Source of the DNA: HXMU1420-2 sp040830545
GTDB taxonomy: Bacteria > Pseudomonadota > Alphaproteobacteria > Rhodobacterales > Rhodobacteraceae
Direction: 5' to 3'
NCBI GenBank assembly: GCA_040830545.1
Contig: JBFOMB010000039.1
Location: 1-14,282 of the forward strand
DNA: 14,282 nucleotides
Position numbers and translations under genes: made by a program. This document shows positions 1-6,050 of the stretch, piece after piece. Under the pieces are notes generated by a model that had not been told where the DNA came from, ran no database searches, and saw only the letters and a program-made list of their open reading frames with translations. Numbering within the stretch: position 1 is the first letter of the stretch; every line of letters begins with the position of its first letter.

Positions 1-1
1 C

Positions 2-1129
2 CCCCCCCGTTTGGGCCTGACAGATCGCGGCCTGGCCGTGCTTCAGGCCATGATCAGCTTTACTACCGCCACAATCCTCGGCGGCAACGATCCCACGCCG
101 CTGGTGGTGCATCCGTCCAACAAGGCGATTTGCGAACGGCTGAACGGCATCCCCTGTTCGACCATGCGCCGCCATCTGGCGAACCTGGTGCAATCGGGCT
201 TTCTGATCCGGCGCGACAGCCCCAATGGCAAACGCTACGTGCAGCGCACGGGTGGCGACAAAACCGCCTTTGGCTTTGACCTCACACCGCTTGTTGCGCG
301 CTTTGCTGAGGTGTGTGCAGCGGCAGAGGATGTGCGGGCCGAACAGGAGCACCTGCAGCGCCTCAGGACTGCCGTCAGCCTCATGCGCCGCGATCTGGCG
401 GGACTGGCCGAATACGGGCGGACTGTGCGGCCAGAGCTTGGGTTCTGGGACGAGTGCGAGGACGTGGTGATCCTAACTGCCCGTGACCTGCGCCGCAAAC
501 CCGAGGCCGGGTTTCTGGGTCAGAAGCAAGCCCAACTGGAGGCGTTGCTGGATCGTGTGCGGGATGTGTTGGACCATCGAAAAACACAGAATACGAGCAC
601 CAATGATATTGAATCTGAGCAGCATCATCAGAATTCAAATACTGACTCTTATGATTCTGAACTTTGCAAAGAAAATGCAAAAGGCGCGGGCGGTGCGGTC
701 ACAATTACGCAAGGTCTGAATGCGAAACCGGAGGATAGCCAAACCCTGACAGCAACCTCAGAGCCAGACGACGATCCCGGTGGACCACCTGATGACGCAA
801 ACCTGCCAAACGTCCCGATTGGTTTGGTGTTGGCCTCGTGTCATGAATTCAAGGCTTATGTCGATGGCCCTGTGCGCCACTGGCATCATCTGGTCGCTGC
901 GGCGGATCTGATCCGGCCCATGATGGGTATTTCACCCTCGGCTTGGGAAGAGGCGAAACTGACGATGGGTCCGGAGGAGGCAGCCGTTGTCGTGGTTGCG
1001 ATGCTGGAACGGTTTGGCGAGATCAAGTCGCCTGGTGGCTATCTGCGGGCGTTGACGGACAAGGCTGCGCTGGGGGCATTTTCCTGTGGGCCGATGATCG
1101 TGGCGCTGATGCGAAAGGACGCGGCATGA
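2..1129 (+). CDS. repC: RepC replication initiator of a repABC replicon (5' end outside window)
   Basis: RepC binds the origin of repABC plasmids and chromids and starts replication; it is the last gene of the repABC operon. The frame stays open to the left edge, so the N-terminus is missing. What is visible begins LGLTDRGLAVLQAM and continues with a winged-helix-like stretch containing STMRRHLANLVQSGFLIRRD and SPNGKRY, typical of the RepC N-terminal domain. A low-complexity Asn/Ser/Glu linker follows at about 580-770. The conserved C-terminal domain (WHHLVAAADLIRPMMGIS, then SPGGYLRALTDKA) ends at a TGA. RepA and RepB should lie just upstream. The TTG at 11-13 is probably an internal Leu codon, because homologues extend further upstream. 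The family call is strong; the incompatibility group cannot be told from this fragment. Confidence 0.93.
   Translation, partial: PPRLGLTDRGLAVLQAMISFTTATILGGNDPTPLVVHPSNKAICERLNGIPCSTMRRHLANLVQSGFLIRRDSPNGKRYVQRTGGDKTAFGFDLTPLVARFAEVCAAAEDVRAEQEHLQRLRTAVSLMRRDLAGLAEYGRTVRPELGFWDECEDVVILTARDLRRKPEAGFLGQKQAQLEALLDRVRDVLDHRKTQNTSTNDIESEQHHQNSNTDSYDSELCKENAKGAGGAVTITQGLNAKPEDSQTLTATSEPDDDPGGPPDDANLPNVPIGLVLASCHEFKAYVDGPVRHWHHLVAAADLIRPMMGISPSAWEEAKLTMGPEEAAVVVVAMLERFGEIKSPGGYLRALTDKAALGAFSCGPMIVALMRKDAA
580..683. other. A+T-rich stretch inside repC, candidate oriV
   Basis: By hand count, bases 601-680 are about two-thirds A+T (54 of 80), far above the surrounding coding sequence. The stretch encodes the low-complexity linker between the two RepC domains and contains short related motifs such as GAATCTGA, AGAATTC and GATTCTGAA. 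In repABC replicons studied so far the replication origin lies within the repC coding sequence, in an A+T-rich segment. The assignment rests on position and composition; no initiator-binding iterons are obvious. Confidence 0.45.
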
Positions 1130-1133
1130 GGAG

Positions 1134-1149
1134 GTTCACAACTGTGAAC
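1134..1149. promoter_or_regulatory. parS: parS-like site 1 (imperfect centromere element)
   Basis: The 16-bp perfect palindrome GTTCACAACTGTGAAC? reads as GTTCACA-ACTGTGAAC and fits the repABC parS consensus GTTNNCNGCNGNNAAC except for A instead of G at the first base of the central GC. It therefore has one mismatched central step and its arms are otherwise symmetric. It begins 4 bases after the repC stop codon, a known location for RepB-binding sites. Its centre lies 38 bp from that of the second site. Confidence 0.6.
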
Positions 1150-1158
1150 TCGAAGGGA

Positions 1159-1200
1159 TGGCAGCATGAAAGTTCACAGCTGTGAACTTTCATGCTGCCA
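1159..1200. promoter_or_regulatory. parS: 42-bp perfect palindrome centred on a consensus parS
   Basis: Bases 1159-1179 are the exact reverse complement of 1180-1200 with no loop. The central 16 bp (1172-1187), GTTCACAGCTGTGAAC, match the repABC parS consensus GTTNNCNGCNGNNAAC at every fixed position. RepB (ParB-like) is expected to bind here to segregate the replicon. The outer 13 bp on each side (TGGCAGCATGAAA and its complement) are not needed for the consensus and make the site unusually long. A terminator role for repABC is possible, since it could form a strong hairpin, but no T-run follows. Confidence 0.8.
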
Positions 1201-1230
1201 GCAAACCGGATAGGGCAGGGGACCTGTCAC

Positions 1231-1259
1231 TTGAGTCAAATAGGGTTATGACCTATATG
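1231..1259 (+). promoter_or_regulatory. Probable promoter and operator of the toxin-antitoxin operon
   Basis: TTGAGT (1231-1236) and TATATG (1254-1259) are separated by 17 bases and lie 26 bases before the antitoxin start, which fits a sigma-70-type promoter. An inverted repeat ATAGG...CCTAT (1240-1244 and 1252-1256) lies in the spacer and overlaps the -10. This suits binding by the antitoxin, which in this family usually represses its own operon. The promoter call rests on sequence match only. Confidence 0.45.
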
Positions 1260-1285
1260 TTGGTCAGATCAGAAAGGGTTGAGAA

Positions 1286-1525
1286 ATGCAGATTGCCGTC
1301 GCCGAAGCCAAGGCCCAATTCGCGGAATTGATCCGTCGCGCCGAAGCTGGCGAGGCGATCGAACTGACCCGTTATGGTCGCCCCGTTGCCCGGATCGTCG
1401 CAGCAGAACGCCCCGTGGGTCGGTCGCTGCTTGGTGCGATGGAAGGCGCGTTCACGTTGCCTGAGGATATGTTCGACGGTGACGAAGACATTGCTGACAT
1501 GTTCACACAAAGTGCCGAGAGCTGA
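1286..1525 (+). CDS. Phd/YefM-family antitoxin
   Basis: This 79-residue protein has the Phd/YefM antitoxin N-terminus: MQIAVAEAKAQFAELIRRAE forms the DNA-binding fold, and EAIELTRYGRPVARIV is the strand-helix segment that follows. The acidic C-terminal tail (about residues 55-79, with PEDMFDGDEDIADMF) is the part expected to wrap around and inhibit the toxin. An AAAGGG ribosome-binding site lies 7 bases before the ATG. The stop codon abuts the toxin's GTG, so the two are probably co-translated. By family knowledge it neutralises the partner PIN toxin and, with it, represses the operon. Beside repC and parS its likely role is replicon stability. Confidence 0.88.
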   Translation: MQIAVAEAKAQFAELIRRAEAGEAIELTRYGRPVARIVAAERPVGRSLLGAMEGAFTLPEDMFDGDEDIADMFTQSAES

Positions 1526-1894
1526 GTGCGCCTGTTGATGGACACACACGTCCTTCTGTGGGCCGTGTTGAACGACCCACGGCTGACCGCAACGCAACGG
1601 CAGGCCATCGCAGAAGGGGAACTGTATCTTTCCGCCGCGACGGTCTGGGAAATCGGGATCAAACGCGCGCTTGGCAAACTGGACGTTCCGGATGACCTTT
1701 TCGATGTTGCTGTGGATGCCGGATGCCGACCTTTGCCAATCTCCTGGACTCACGCCGAAGCCGCCGCCGCATTACCGCGCCATCACACCGACCCGTTTGA
1801 TCGAATGCTGGTGGCACAAGCCCGGTGCGAAGGGCTGACCCTTGTCAGTTCCGATGGAAAACTGACGGCCTATGACGTCGATTTGGTGGTTTGA
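1526..1894 (+). CDS. VapC-type PIN-domain ribonuclease toxin
   Basis: This 122-residue PIN-domain protein is the toxin partner of the gene before it. The acidic residues expected to bind Mg/Mn are visible: D6 in LLMDTHVLLW, E42 in TVWEIGIK, D89/D92 in HTDPFDRML and D110 near the end. The length is usual for the type II toxin-antitoxin subgroup paired with Phd/YefM antitoxins. By family knowledge it is an endoribonuclease that blocks translation when free. I chose the GTG start because it directly follows the antitoxin TGA; an ATG four codons later (MDTHV) would remove too much of the first strand. Confidence 0.9.
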   Translation: MRLLMDTHVLLWAVLNDPRLTATQRQAIAEGELYLSAATVWEIGIKRALGKLDVPDDLFDVAVDAGCRPLPISWTHAEAAAALPRHHTDPFDRMLVAQARCEGLTLVSSDGKLTAYDVDLVV

Positions 1895-1900
1895 GGCGAA

Positions 1901-2032
1901 GTTCAGAGCCGGTTGAACAAGCGTCCGATAATGCAACATTATTGGACGTAGGGAGAATTCACAAGTAAGGGCGGTTTCTACAGTATATTGTGACAACAAG
2001 CGCCGTGTCATGCTATAGGTGGAGGTATGACA
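1901..2032. repeat. Cluster of inverted repeats, possible resolvase (res-like) region
   Basis: This mostly non-coding gap holds three dyads. GTTCA...TGAAC spans 1901-1918. A 27-bp element at 1922-1948 has arms CGTCCGATAATG and CATTATTGGACG around CAA, with one mismatch. TGTCAT...ATGACA spans 2006-2032, also 27 bp, and overlaps the next start codon. A further half-like TGTCACAATATAC reads on the minus strand from 1995 to 1983. The central arm resembles the half-site of Tn3-family serine resolvases (TGTCYGATAAT-type). No recombinase gene is in the window. It could instead be an operator region for the downstream operon; a terminator is unlikely because no T-run follows. Confidence 0.35.
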
Positions 2033-2881
2033 TACGCCGCCCAACATTTCGACCCTGCCCCTGAAACGAATCTGGTCGTGCCATCCTGGATCAGCAACGC
2101 AAGGGCGCAAACCTCTGAGGACGTGGTTTTCCTGTCTGGTGCGATGCTTGGCGAACTCGACCGGGTTGCCGGGTACCCGGGTTTGCCACGGCCCCTGTGG
2201 CGCGACCGGTTGGCGCTGTGGGCGACGGAGGAGGCCATGCAAATCGCTGGTCGCCCGGAACGTATGGCGGACCTGCGGGACGAGGTTCACCTTGCCCGCC
2301 CGGGGGATACGCTGGGCCCCGGCGGAGTCGTGTTTGCGGATTGGCGCAGGGCTGTTCGGACCCGGTTGAAACCCACGCGCGGTCAGATGCCCATGATCGC
2401 CGCGTCTGAGACCCTCGAAGCTGCGTTGGACGCTGACATGCAGGACGATGCTGCCGCGCTCAGGGCGGCGGACACGGCTTTGGCCCGCGCGATGGGGTGG
2501 CCACATATGGTTCCCTTGCTGGCGTTGGGGCTGGCACAGCGTGACCTGAGGAAACGCGGCGCGGCATTGCGCCATGCCTGTGGGCAGGCGGTGATTGCGG
2601 CTGGTCCCAGAGCCGTACATCTGGCGCAGGACCTGACCCGCCGCGCGGCGCGCCTGCAGGCCGTAGCCCCGAAGTTGCGCGCCAAGGGGGCAGGGGCGGC
2701 GGTGACTCTGTTTCTGAGCGAGGATGCCCTGTCCCCTGCCGTGGCCCTGTCCCCTATCATCCGCGGCAGCGCGAACCGGATGACCGGCCGCTCGGCCCGA
2801 CGGCTTTGTGACCGGCTGGTGGACCTGGGTGTCGTGCGCGAGTTGACCGGGCGCGACACCTTTCGACTGTACGGGCTGTGA
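2027..2881 (+). CDS. DUF1403-family protein
   Basis: This 284-residue protein matches what I recall of DUF1403, a family of unknown function seen mainly in alphaproteobacteria and often beside repABC loci. The sequence is soluble, helix-rich and Ala/Arg-rich. Recognisable stretches are the early LPRPLWRDRLALWATEEA, DWRRAVRTRLKP in the first half, and a C-terminal GSANRMTGRSARRLCDRLVDLG that reads like a helix-turn-helix or winged-helix segment followed by GRDTFRLYGL. A GGAGG lies only one base before the ATG, closer than usual, while an AGG at 2017-2019 is better placed. It begins the operon with the ScpB-like and WGR genes, which suggests a shared role, perhaps in DNA organisation or regulation. 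The function is unknown. Confidence 0.72.
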   Translation: MTYAAQHFDPAPETNLVVPSWISNARAQTSEDVVFLSGAMLGELDRVAGYPGLPRPLWRDRLALWATEEAMQIAGRPERMADLRDEVHLARPGDTLGPGGVVFADWRRAVRTRLKPTRGQMPMIAASETLEAALDADMQDDAAALRAADTALARAMGWPHMVPLLALGLAQRDLRKRGAALRHACGQAVIAAGPRAVHLAQDLTRRAARLQAVAPKLRAKGAGAAVTLFLSEDALSPAVALSPIIRGSANRMTGRSARRLCDRLVDLGVVRELTGRDTFRLYGL

Positions 2882-2883
2882 CG

Positions 2884-3486
2884 ATGGCAAAGGATCAGGC
2901 AGAGACTGTCTTTGATCGCGACCTGGACGACCTGCCGCAGGCGTTGCGCTGGCGGGAGTGGATGGCCCGGATCGAGGCGGTCCTGTTTGCCTCGGCCACG
3001 CCGGTCCCGCGCGAGGATTTGGCGCGCGTGATCGGGCAGGGCGTGTCCGTGGACCTGTTGATCGACGATGTGCAGGCGTCGCTTGTGGATCGCCCTTACG
3101 AGGTGGTTGCGGTTGGGGAGGGCTATGCCCTGCGCACCCGCCCCCGCCATGCAGCGGCCATACGCGCGGCGGCGGCGGTGGCGGATCAGACCGTGGACCT
3201 GACCGAACGGGAAGGGGCAGTGCTGGCGGCCATTGCCTATCACCAGCCGTTGACGCGGGACGGGTTGAAAGAGATCTTCGGCAAGGAAATCAACCGCGAT
3301 CTGATCGGGCGGTTGCATGCGCAGGGATTGATTGCCACCGGCCCGCGCAGCCCGCGACGAGGCGCGCCCTATACTTATGTGACGACCAATAAGTTCCTGA
3401 CTGTCTTTGATTTGCGTTCGCTCAGGGACCTGCCGGACGTGGAAGCTCTGGAAGATGCCGGTCTGGCCGGGCAGGGGTTGGCATGA
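2884..3486 (+). CDS. ScpB-like condensin adaptor (SMC-Scp complex subunit)
   Basis: This 200-residue protein resembles ScpB, the tandem winged-helix kleisin-associated subunit of the bacterial SMC-ScpAB condensin. Winged helix 1 covers about residues 27-95 (MARIEAVLFASATPVPREDL is the classic ScpB opening). Winged helix 2 covers about 105-175 (TEREGAVLAAIAYHQPLTR, then INRDLIGRLHAQGLI and APYTYVTTNKFL). By family knowledge it binds ScpA and helps chromosome compaction and segregation. No SMC or ScpA gene is in the window, so it either uses the chromosomal partners or works differently. I chose the ATG at 2884, two bases after the DUF1403 stop; an in-frame GTG at 2878 overlapping that stop is an alternative. 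Confidence 0.85.
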   Translation: MAKDQAETVFDRDLDDLPQALRWREWMARIEAVLFASATPVPREDLARVIGQGVSVDLLIDDVQASLVDRPYEVVAVGEGYALRTRPRHAAAIRAAAAVADQTVDLTEREGAVLAAIAYHQPLTRDGLKEIFGKEINRDLIGRLHAQGLIATGPRSPRRGAPYTYVTTNKFLTVFDLRSLRDLPDVEALEDAGLAGQGLA

Positions 3487-3794
3487 GGCGGGCGGACATG
3501 GATATCCGGCTGGAAAAGATCGTCCCGGCCAAGCGTCAGAAACGGTATTATCACCTGTCTCTGGTGCAGACCCTGTTTGGCGACTGGTGCCTGATCCGCG
3601 CCTGGGGGCGCATCGGTGCCAAGGGCGGGCAGACGCGCATCGACTATCCCGGGTCATTCACCGCCGCCATGGCAGCGCTCTCCAAACTCAAGTCCGCCAA
3701 ATGCAGACGCGGATACGCCCCAATTCCCGTGCAGTTGGACATGTTTGAGGATGCGTGGACGCTTGAAAAGCGCATAACAAGGGTGTGCAAGTGA
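3483..3794 (+). CDS. WGR-domain protein
   Basis: This is a small 103-residue protein made almost entirely of a WGR domain. The hallmark Trp-Gly-Arg is at residues 41-43 within LIRAWGRIGAKGGQTRID, preceded by YYHLSLVQTLFGDW and followed by the usual helix and KCRRGY. WGR domains are known as nucleic-acid-binding modules in PARPs and in some bacterial regulators. The start overlaps the ScpB-like stop as ATGA, so translation is probably coupled. A second ATG at 3498 (MDIRLEKI) has a better ribosome-binding site (GAGGCGGG) and matches where the domain begins, so the true protein may be 98 residues. The role is probably DNA binding with its operon partners, which is an inference. Confidence 0.8.
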   Translation: MRRADMDIRLEKIVPAKRQKRYYHLSLVQTLFGDWCLIRAWGRIGAKGGQTRIDYPGSFTAAMAALSKLKSAKCRRGYAPIPVQLDMFEDAWTLEKRITRVCK

Positions 3795-3942
3795 CGTGCT
3801 TCTGCAGGTGTTCCATGTCCCAAACCGCGAGAAAACGCGCTGACGTCACCTGTGACGCAGCACATGTGTTGCATGCTTTTCCCTTGTCGCTTGGACGGTG
3901 GGATCCTGGTTCTGCATTGGGGCAGGGGGGCTGAGCCGTCTG

Positions 3943-4539
3943 ATGAAGGGGCATGAAAACAAGCAGGTTGTTGTGCGCCGCTTCGCTGCGCTGGCTGTGT
4001 TTGTGGGCGTGGTGTGGATCATTCAGGTTGTTAACTGGGCGACGGGTTATGGCCTGAACGATGCGTTTGGGTTGATCCCCAGGCGGGTGTCCGGATTGGA
4101 CGGGATATTGGCCATGCCGGTTTTGCACGGAAGCTTTTCACATCTGGTGTCCAACACCGCCCCGTTGCTGTTGATGGGGGCGGTGTTGATGATGACCGCA
4201 ACGCGGGCGCTGTGGGCGGTCAACGGGGTCATTGTGGTTTTGGGCGGCGTGCTGGTCTGGTTGTTTGGCAGTACAGCGATCCATATCGGGGCCTCGGGGC
4301 TGGTATTTGGCTGGTTCGGGTTCCTGATCACGCGCGGAGCAGTTGACCGGTCCCTGATGGCGCTGGGGGCCGCTTTGGGTGTTGGAATTCTATATGGCTC
4401 GATCCTGTGGGGCGTGGTGCCGGGGCAGCCGGGCGTGTCCTGGGAGGCGCATCTGTTTGGAGCATTGGCCGGGGGCGTTGCCGCGTTTGCCGTGCCCACG
4501 CGGGTTCATGCGCCGCGTGTTGCGGACGTTGAAACGTGA
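3943..4539 (+). CDS. Rhomboid-family intramembrane serine protease
   Basis: This 198-residue protein has about six hydrophobic segments. Rhomboid landmarks are HGSFSHLVSN (residues 62-71, loop after the first helix), IHIGASGLVFG with the catalytic Ser at about 118 in GASG, and SWEAHLFGALAGG with the catalytic His at about 170. By family knowledge it cleaves transmembrane substrates within the inner membrane; the substrate is unknown. The frame opens at GTG 3898, but those first 15 residues (CIGAGG...) do not look like a rhomboid N-terminus, so I chose the ATG at 3943. No strong ribosome-binding site is well spaced for it; a G-run lies about 14 bases upstream. It follows the WGR gene by 148 bases and is probably a separate unit. 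Confidence 0.85.
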   Translation: MKGHENKQVVVRRFAALAVFVGVVWIIQVVNWATGYGLNDAFGLIPRRVSGLDGILAMPVLHGSFSHLVSNTAPLLLMGAVLMMTATRALWAVNGVIVVLGGVLVWLFGSTAIHIGASGLVFGWFGFLITRGAVDRSLMALGAALGVGILYGSILWGVVPGQPGVSWEAHLFGALAGGVAAFAVPTRVHAPRVADVET

Positions 4540-4825
4540 CGCGAAGTGGGGGTCGCATACGGCTGGGGGCGAAATAGTACGTGTAGCGCGCCAAGGCGTG
4601 TCCGTAAGGGGATCGCCCGTCGACACAGCAGCAAAGCGAGCATTTTCGCCGCGAGCAGCGTTTCATTTGGTTGGTAGGATGACTTTCCAGACGAAGGGGC
4701 CGTTTTCGTACACCTGCCGTTCATGCTGGCAGACGTGAACGGGCGACAGGCGGACGAAGGGGCCCTTGATCGGAACAGTCTGAATGTCCGCTAGGGCGTT
4801 TTGAATTGGTCGCGCCTTCCTTCGT
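4540..4825. other. Gene-free stretch between rhomboid and PLP-enzyme genes
   Basis: I see no convincing gene in these 286 bases. Short frames on both strands have no recognisable domain. The stretch holds one arm of a diverged inverted repeat (4549-4581; partner 6605-6637) and a 12-bp direct repeat GACGAAGGGGCC at 4690-4701 and 4753-4764. A phrase reading CGGACATTCAGACTGTTCCG on the minus strand (just left of 4800) resembles dispersed non-coding repeats I associate with Roseobacter genomes, from memory. It is most likely degraded sequence at an insertion boundary. Confidence 0.4.
4549..4581 (-). repeat. Left arm of a diverged inverted repeat flanking the PLP/Lrp pair
   Basis: Read on the minus strand, this segment matches 6605-6637 on the plus strand at 29 of 33 bases, and at 21 of 22 bases in the core 4560-4581. 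Both copies read YYFAPSR in one frame. Two of the differences are synonymous (GCC/GCA for Ala, CGT/CGA for Arg), which suggests remnants of related coding sequence rather than transposon ends. No transposase is nearby. Confidence 0.55.
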
Positions 4826-5935
4826 TCACTCAGAAAAGACCGTTTGAGATTTCAGCCCTGTTCCGGTGAGTAGAGCAACAGTGGTGTCCGCTCTTGCGAT
4901 TTGGCCGCTTTCCAACAGCTTCTTCGCCCCAACCCACGCTTGAGCGCTGGTTGCCTCTGCCAGAACTCCGGCTCTTGCGAGCCTCTTGGCTCCGGCAATG
5001 ATTTCTGTCTCTGAAAGAGCCACTGACCCTCCATCGGTCAGCGCCAGCACTTCCGCCAAATAGGAAAGCCGTACAGGCGTTTGTACTGCTGTACCCTCGG
5101 CCACAGTCGGCAAGAACTCAGTTTGTTTCGTACCTTGAAGGATATGATGCAGAGGGGCGCAGTTCTCCGGCTGAACGACAAATAACCGTGGCATACGGAC
5201 TATCTCACCGCTGCGAATGAGTTCGCTGAATGCGAGGTAGCATCCCAAAACATTGCTACCCTCGGAAGCAGGAATGACGATGTTGTCCGGCGCACGAAAT
5301 CCAAGGTCTTCCCAGATTTCGTAGCCGATGCTTTTGGTACCTTGTAGGAACATCGGATGCCAGTTGTGGCTGGCATAGAACAGCGTTTTCGACCGCTCTA
5401 TGGCGGCCCGCGCTGTATCGCCGCGCGATCCGGGTACCAATTCCACACTTGCGCCATAGGCGCGTGCCTGAGTTACTTTGGCGGGTTGCGTGTATTCCGG
5501 GACCAGTATGGTCACATCCATTCCTGCTGCTGCTCCGTAAGCCGCAACCGATGCCCCTGCATTGCCTGAACTGTCTTCACAAATCTCGGTGACGCCCAGT
5601 TGTTTCAGATACGAGATGAGAACCGAAGCACCCCTATCTTTGAAAGACCCTGTTGGAGCAAACCACTCCAGTTTGAGATCAAATTTGTCGCCGCCAATCT
5701 CCGGTGCAATCATCGGTGTGCAGCCCTCACCAAGGGATACCGGCTTGGTGATCCCCAGGGGCAGAGATTTAGCATACCGCCAGATCGACCGTTTGGAGGT
5801 GTCAATGTCGCTGCGTGTTATGCCGGGCTGTTCGGTTATCAACAGCGGGTTGCTCTCTGGTGACCGCCAGATGGGATCGCTCAAGGGAAAGGTTTTTTGT
5901 GTGATCTTATCAAAAAAGGCAGCGCGTTCGATCAT
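4826..5935 (-). CDS. Threonine-synthase-like PLP-dependent enzyme
   Basis: This 369-residue protein is a fold-type II pyridoxal-phosphate enzyme of the threonine synthase / threonine dehydratase group. Visible motifs are LGEGCTPM (69-74 and around), the PLP lysine K99 in PTGSFKDRGAS, the phosphate loop DSSGNAGAS at about 121-129 and the C-terminal ALLTGTGLK typical of threonine synthases. The reaction is not certain: conversion of O-phosphohomoserine to threonine, or a beta-elimination or dehydratase reaction on an amino acid. I chose the ATG at 5935, which has an AAGGAG 7 bases upstream; the longer frame to 6052 runs into the lrp start. It is divergent from an Lrp/AsnC gene, its probable regulator. 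Sampled G+C (about 52% in 5281-5340) is well below that of neighbours, a sign of transfer. Confidence 0.85.
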   Translation of the reverse strand: MIERAAFFDKITQKTFPLSDPIWRSPESNPLLITEQPGITRSDIDTSKRSIWRYAKSLPLGITKPVSLGEGCTPMIAPEIGGDKFDLKLEWFAPTGSFKDRGASVLISYLKQLGVTEICEDSSGNAGASVAAYGAAAGMDVTILVPEYTQPAKVTQARAYGASVELVPGSRGDTARAAIERSKTLFYASHNWHPMFLQGTKSIGYEIWEDLGFRAPDNIVIPASEGSNVLGCYLAFSELIRSGEIVRMPRLFVVQPENCAPLHHILQGTKQTEFLPTVAEGTAVQTPVRLSYLAEVLALTDGGSVALSETEIIAGAKRLARAGVLAEATSAQAWVGAKKLLESGQIARADTTVALLTGTGLKSQTVFSE

Positions 5936-6050
5936 TTGGGGTCTCCTTGTTGTAAGCGACGCTACCGTCGATGATCCGAAATGACTGCGCAAAGTTGTGA
6001 GTTTGCCGCCTAATTGTTGTGCCATTTGCCAAAATGTGAAATTTTGAAGC
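5936..6050. promoter_or_regulatory. Divergent control region of the PLP enzyme and Lrp/AsnC genes
   Basis: These 115 bases separate two divergent starts. A 15-bp dyad AAAATGTGAAATTTT (6031-6045: arms AAAAT/ATTTT, 5-base centre) sits just before the regulator start and has the A/T-rich, short-armed shape of Lrp/AsnC operators. A second dyad CGACG-CTAC-CGTCG lies at 5957-5970, in the leader of the PLP enzyme gene. No clear -35/-10 pairs stand out on either strand. The expected logic is autoregulation plus amino-acid-dependent control of the enzyme gene, by analogy with the family. Confidence 0.5.

Noticed and set aside
1922..1948. Reading the 27-bp dyad as an intrinsic terminator of the toxin-antitoxin operon
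   Set aside because: The stem is rich in A+T at its apex and is followed by GTAGGGAG rather than a T-run.
1772..2890. A 372-codon minus-strand frame across the toxin end and the DUF1403 gene
   Set aside because: It spans two plus-strand genes and their intergenic dyads, has no recognisable domain, and reads as low-complexity Arg/Gln/His/Pro sequence.
2383..3657. A 424-codon minus-strand frame across DUF1403, ScpB-like and WGR genes
   Set aside because: It is opposite three well-supported coupled genes and shows no domain; it is a mirror frame of high-G+C coding sequence.
3841..3868. TGACGTCA and CACATGTG palindromes between the WGR and rhomboid genes
   Set aside because: These are 8-bp palindromes, common by chance, with no supporting promoter or repeat pattern around them.
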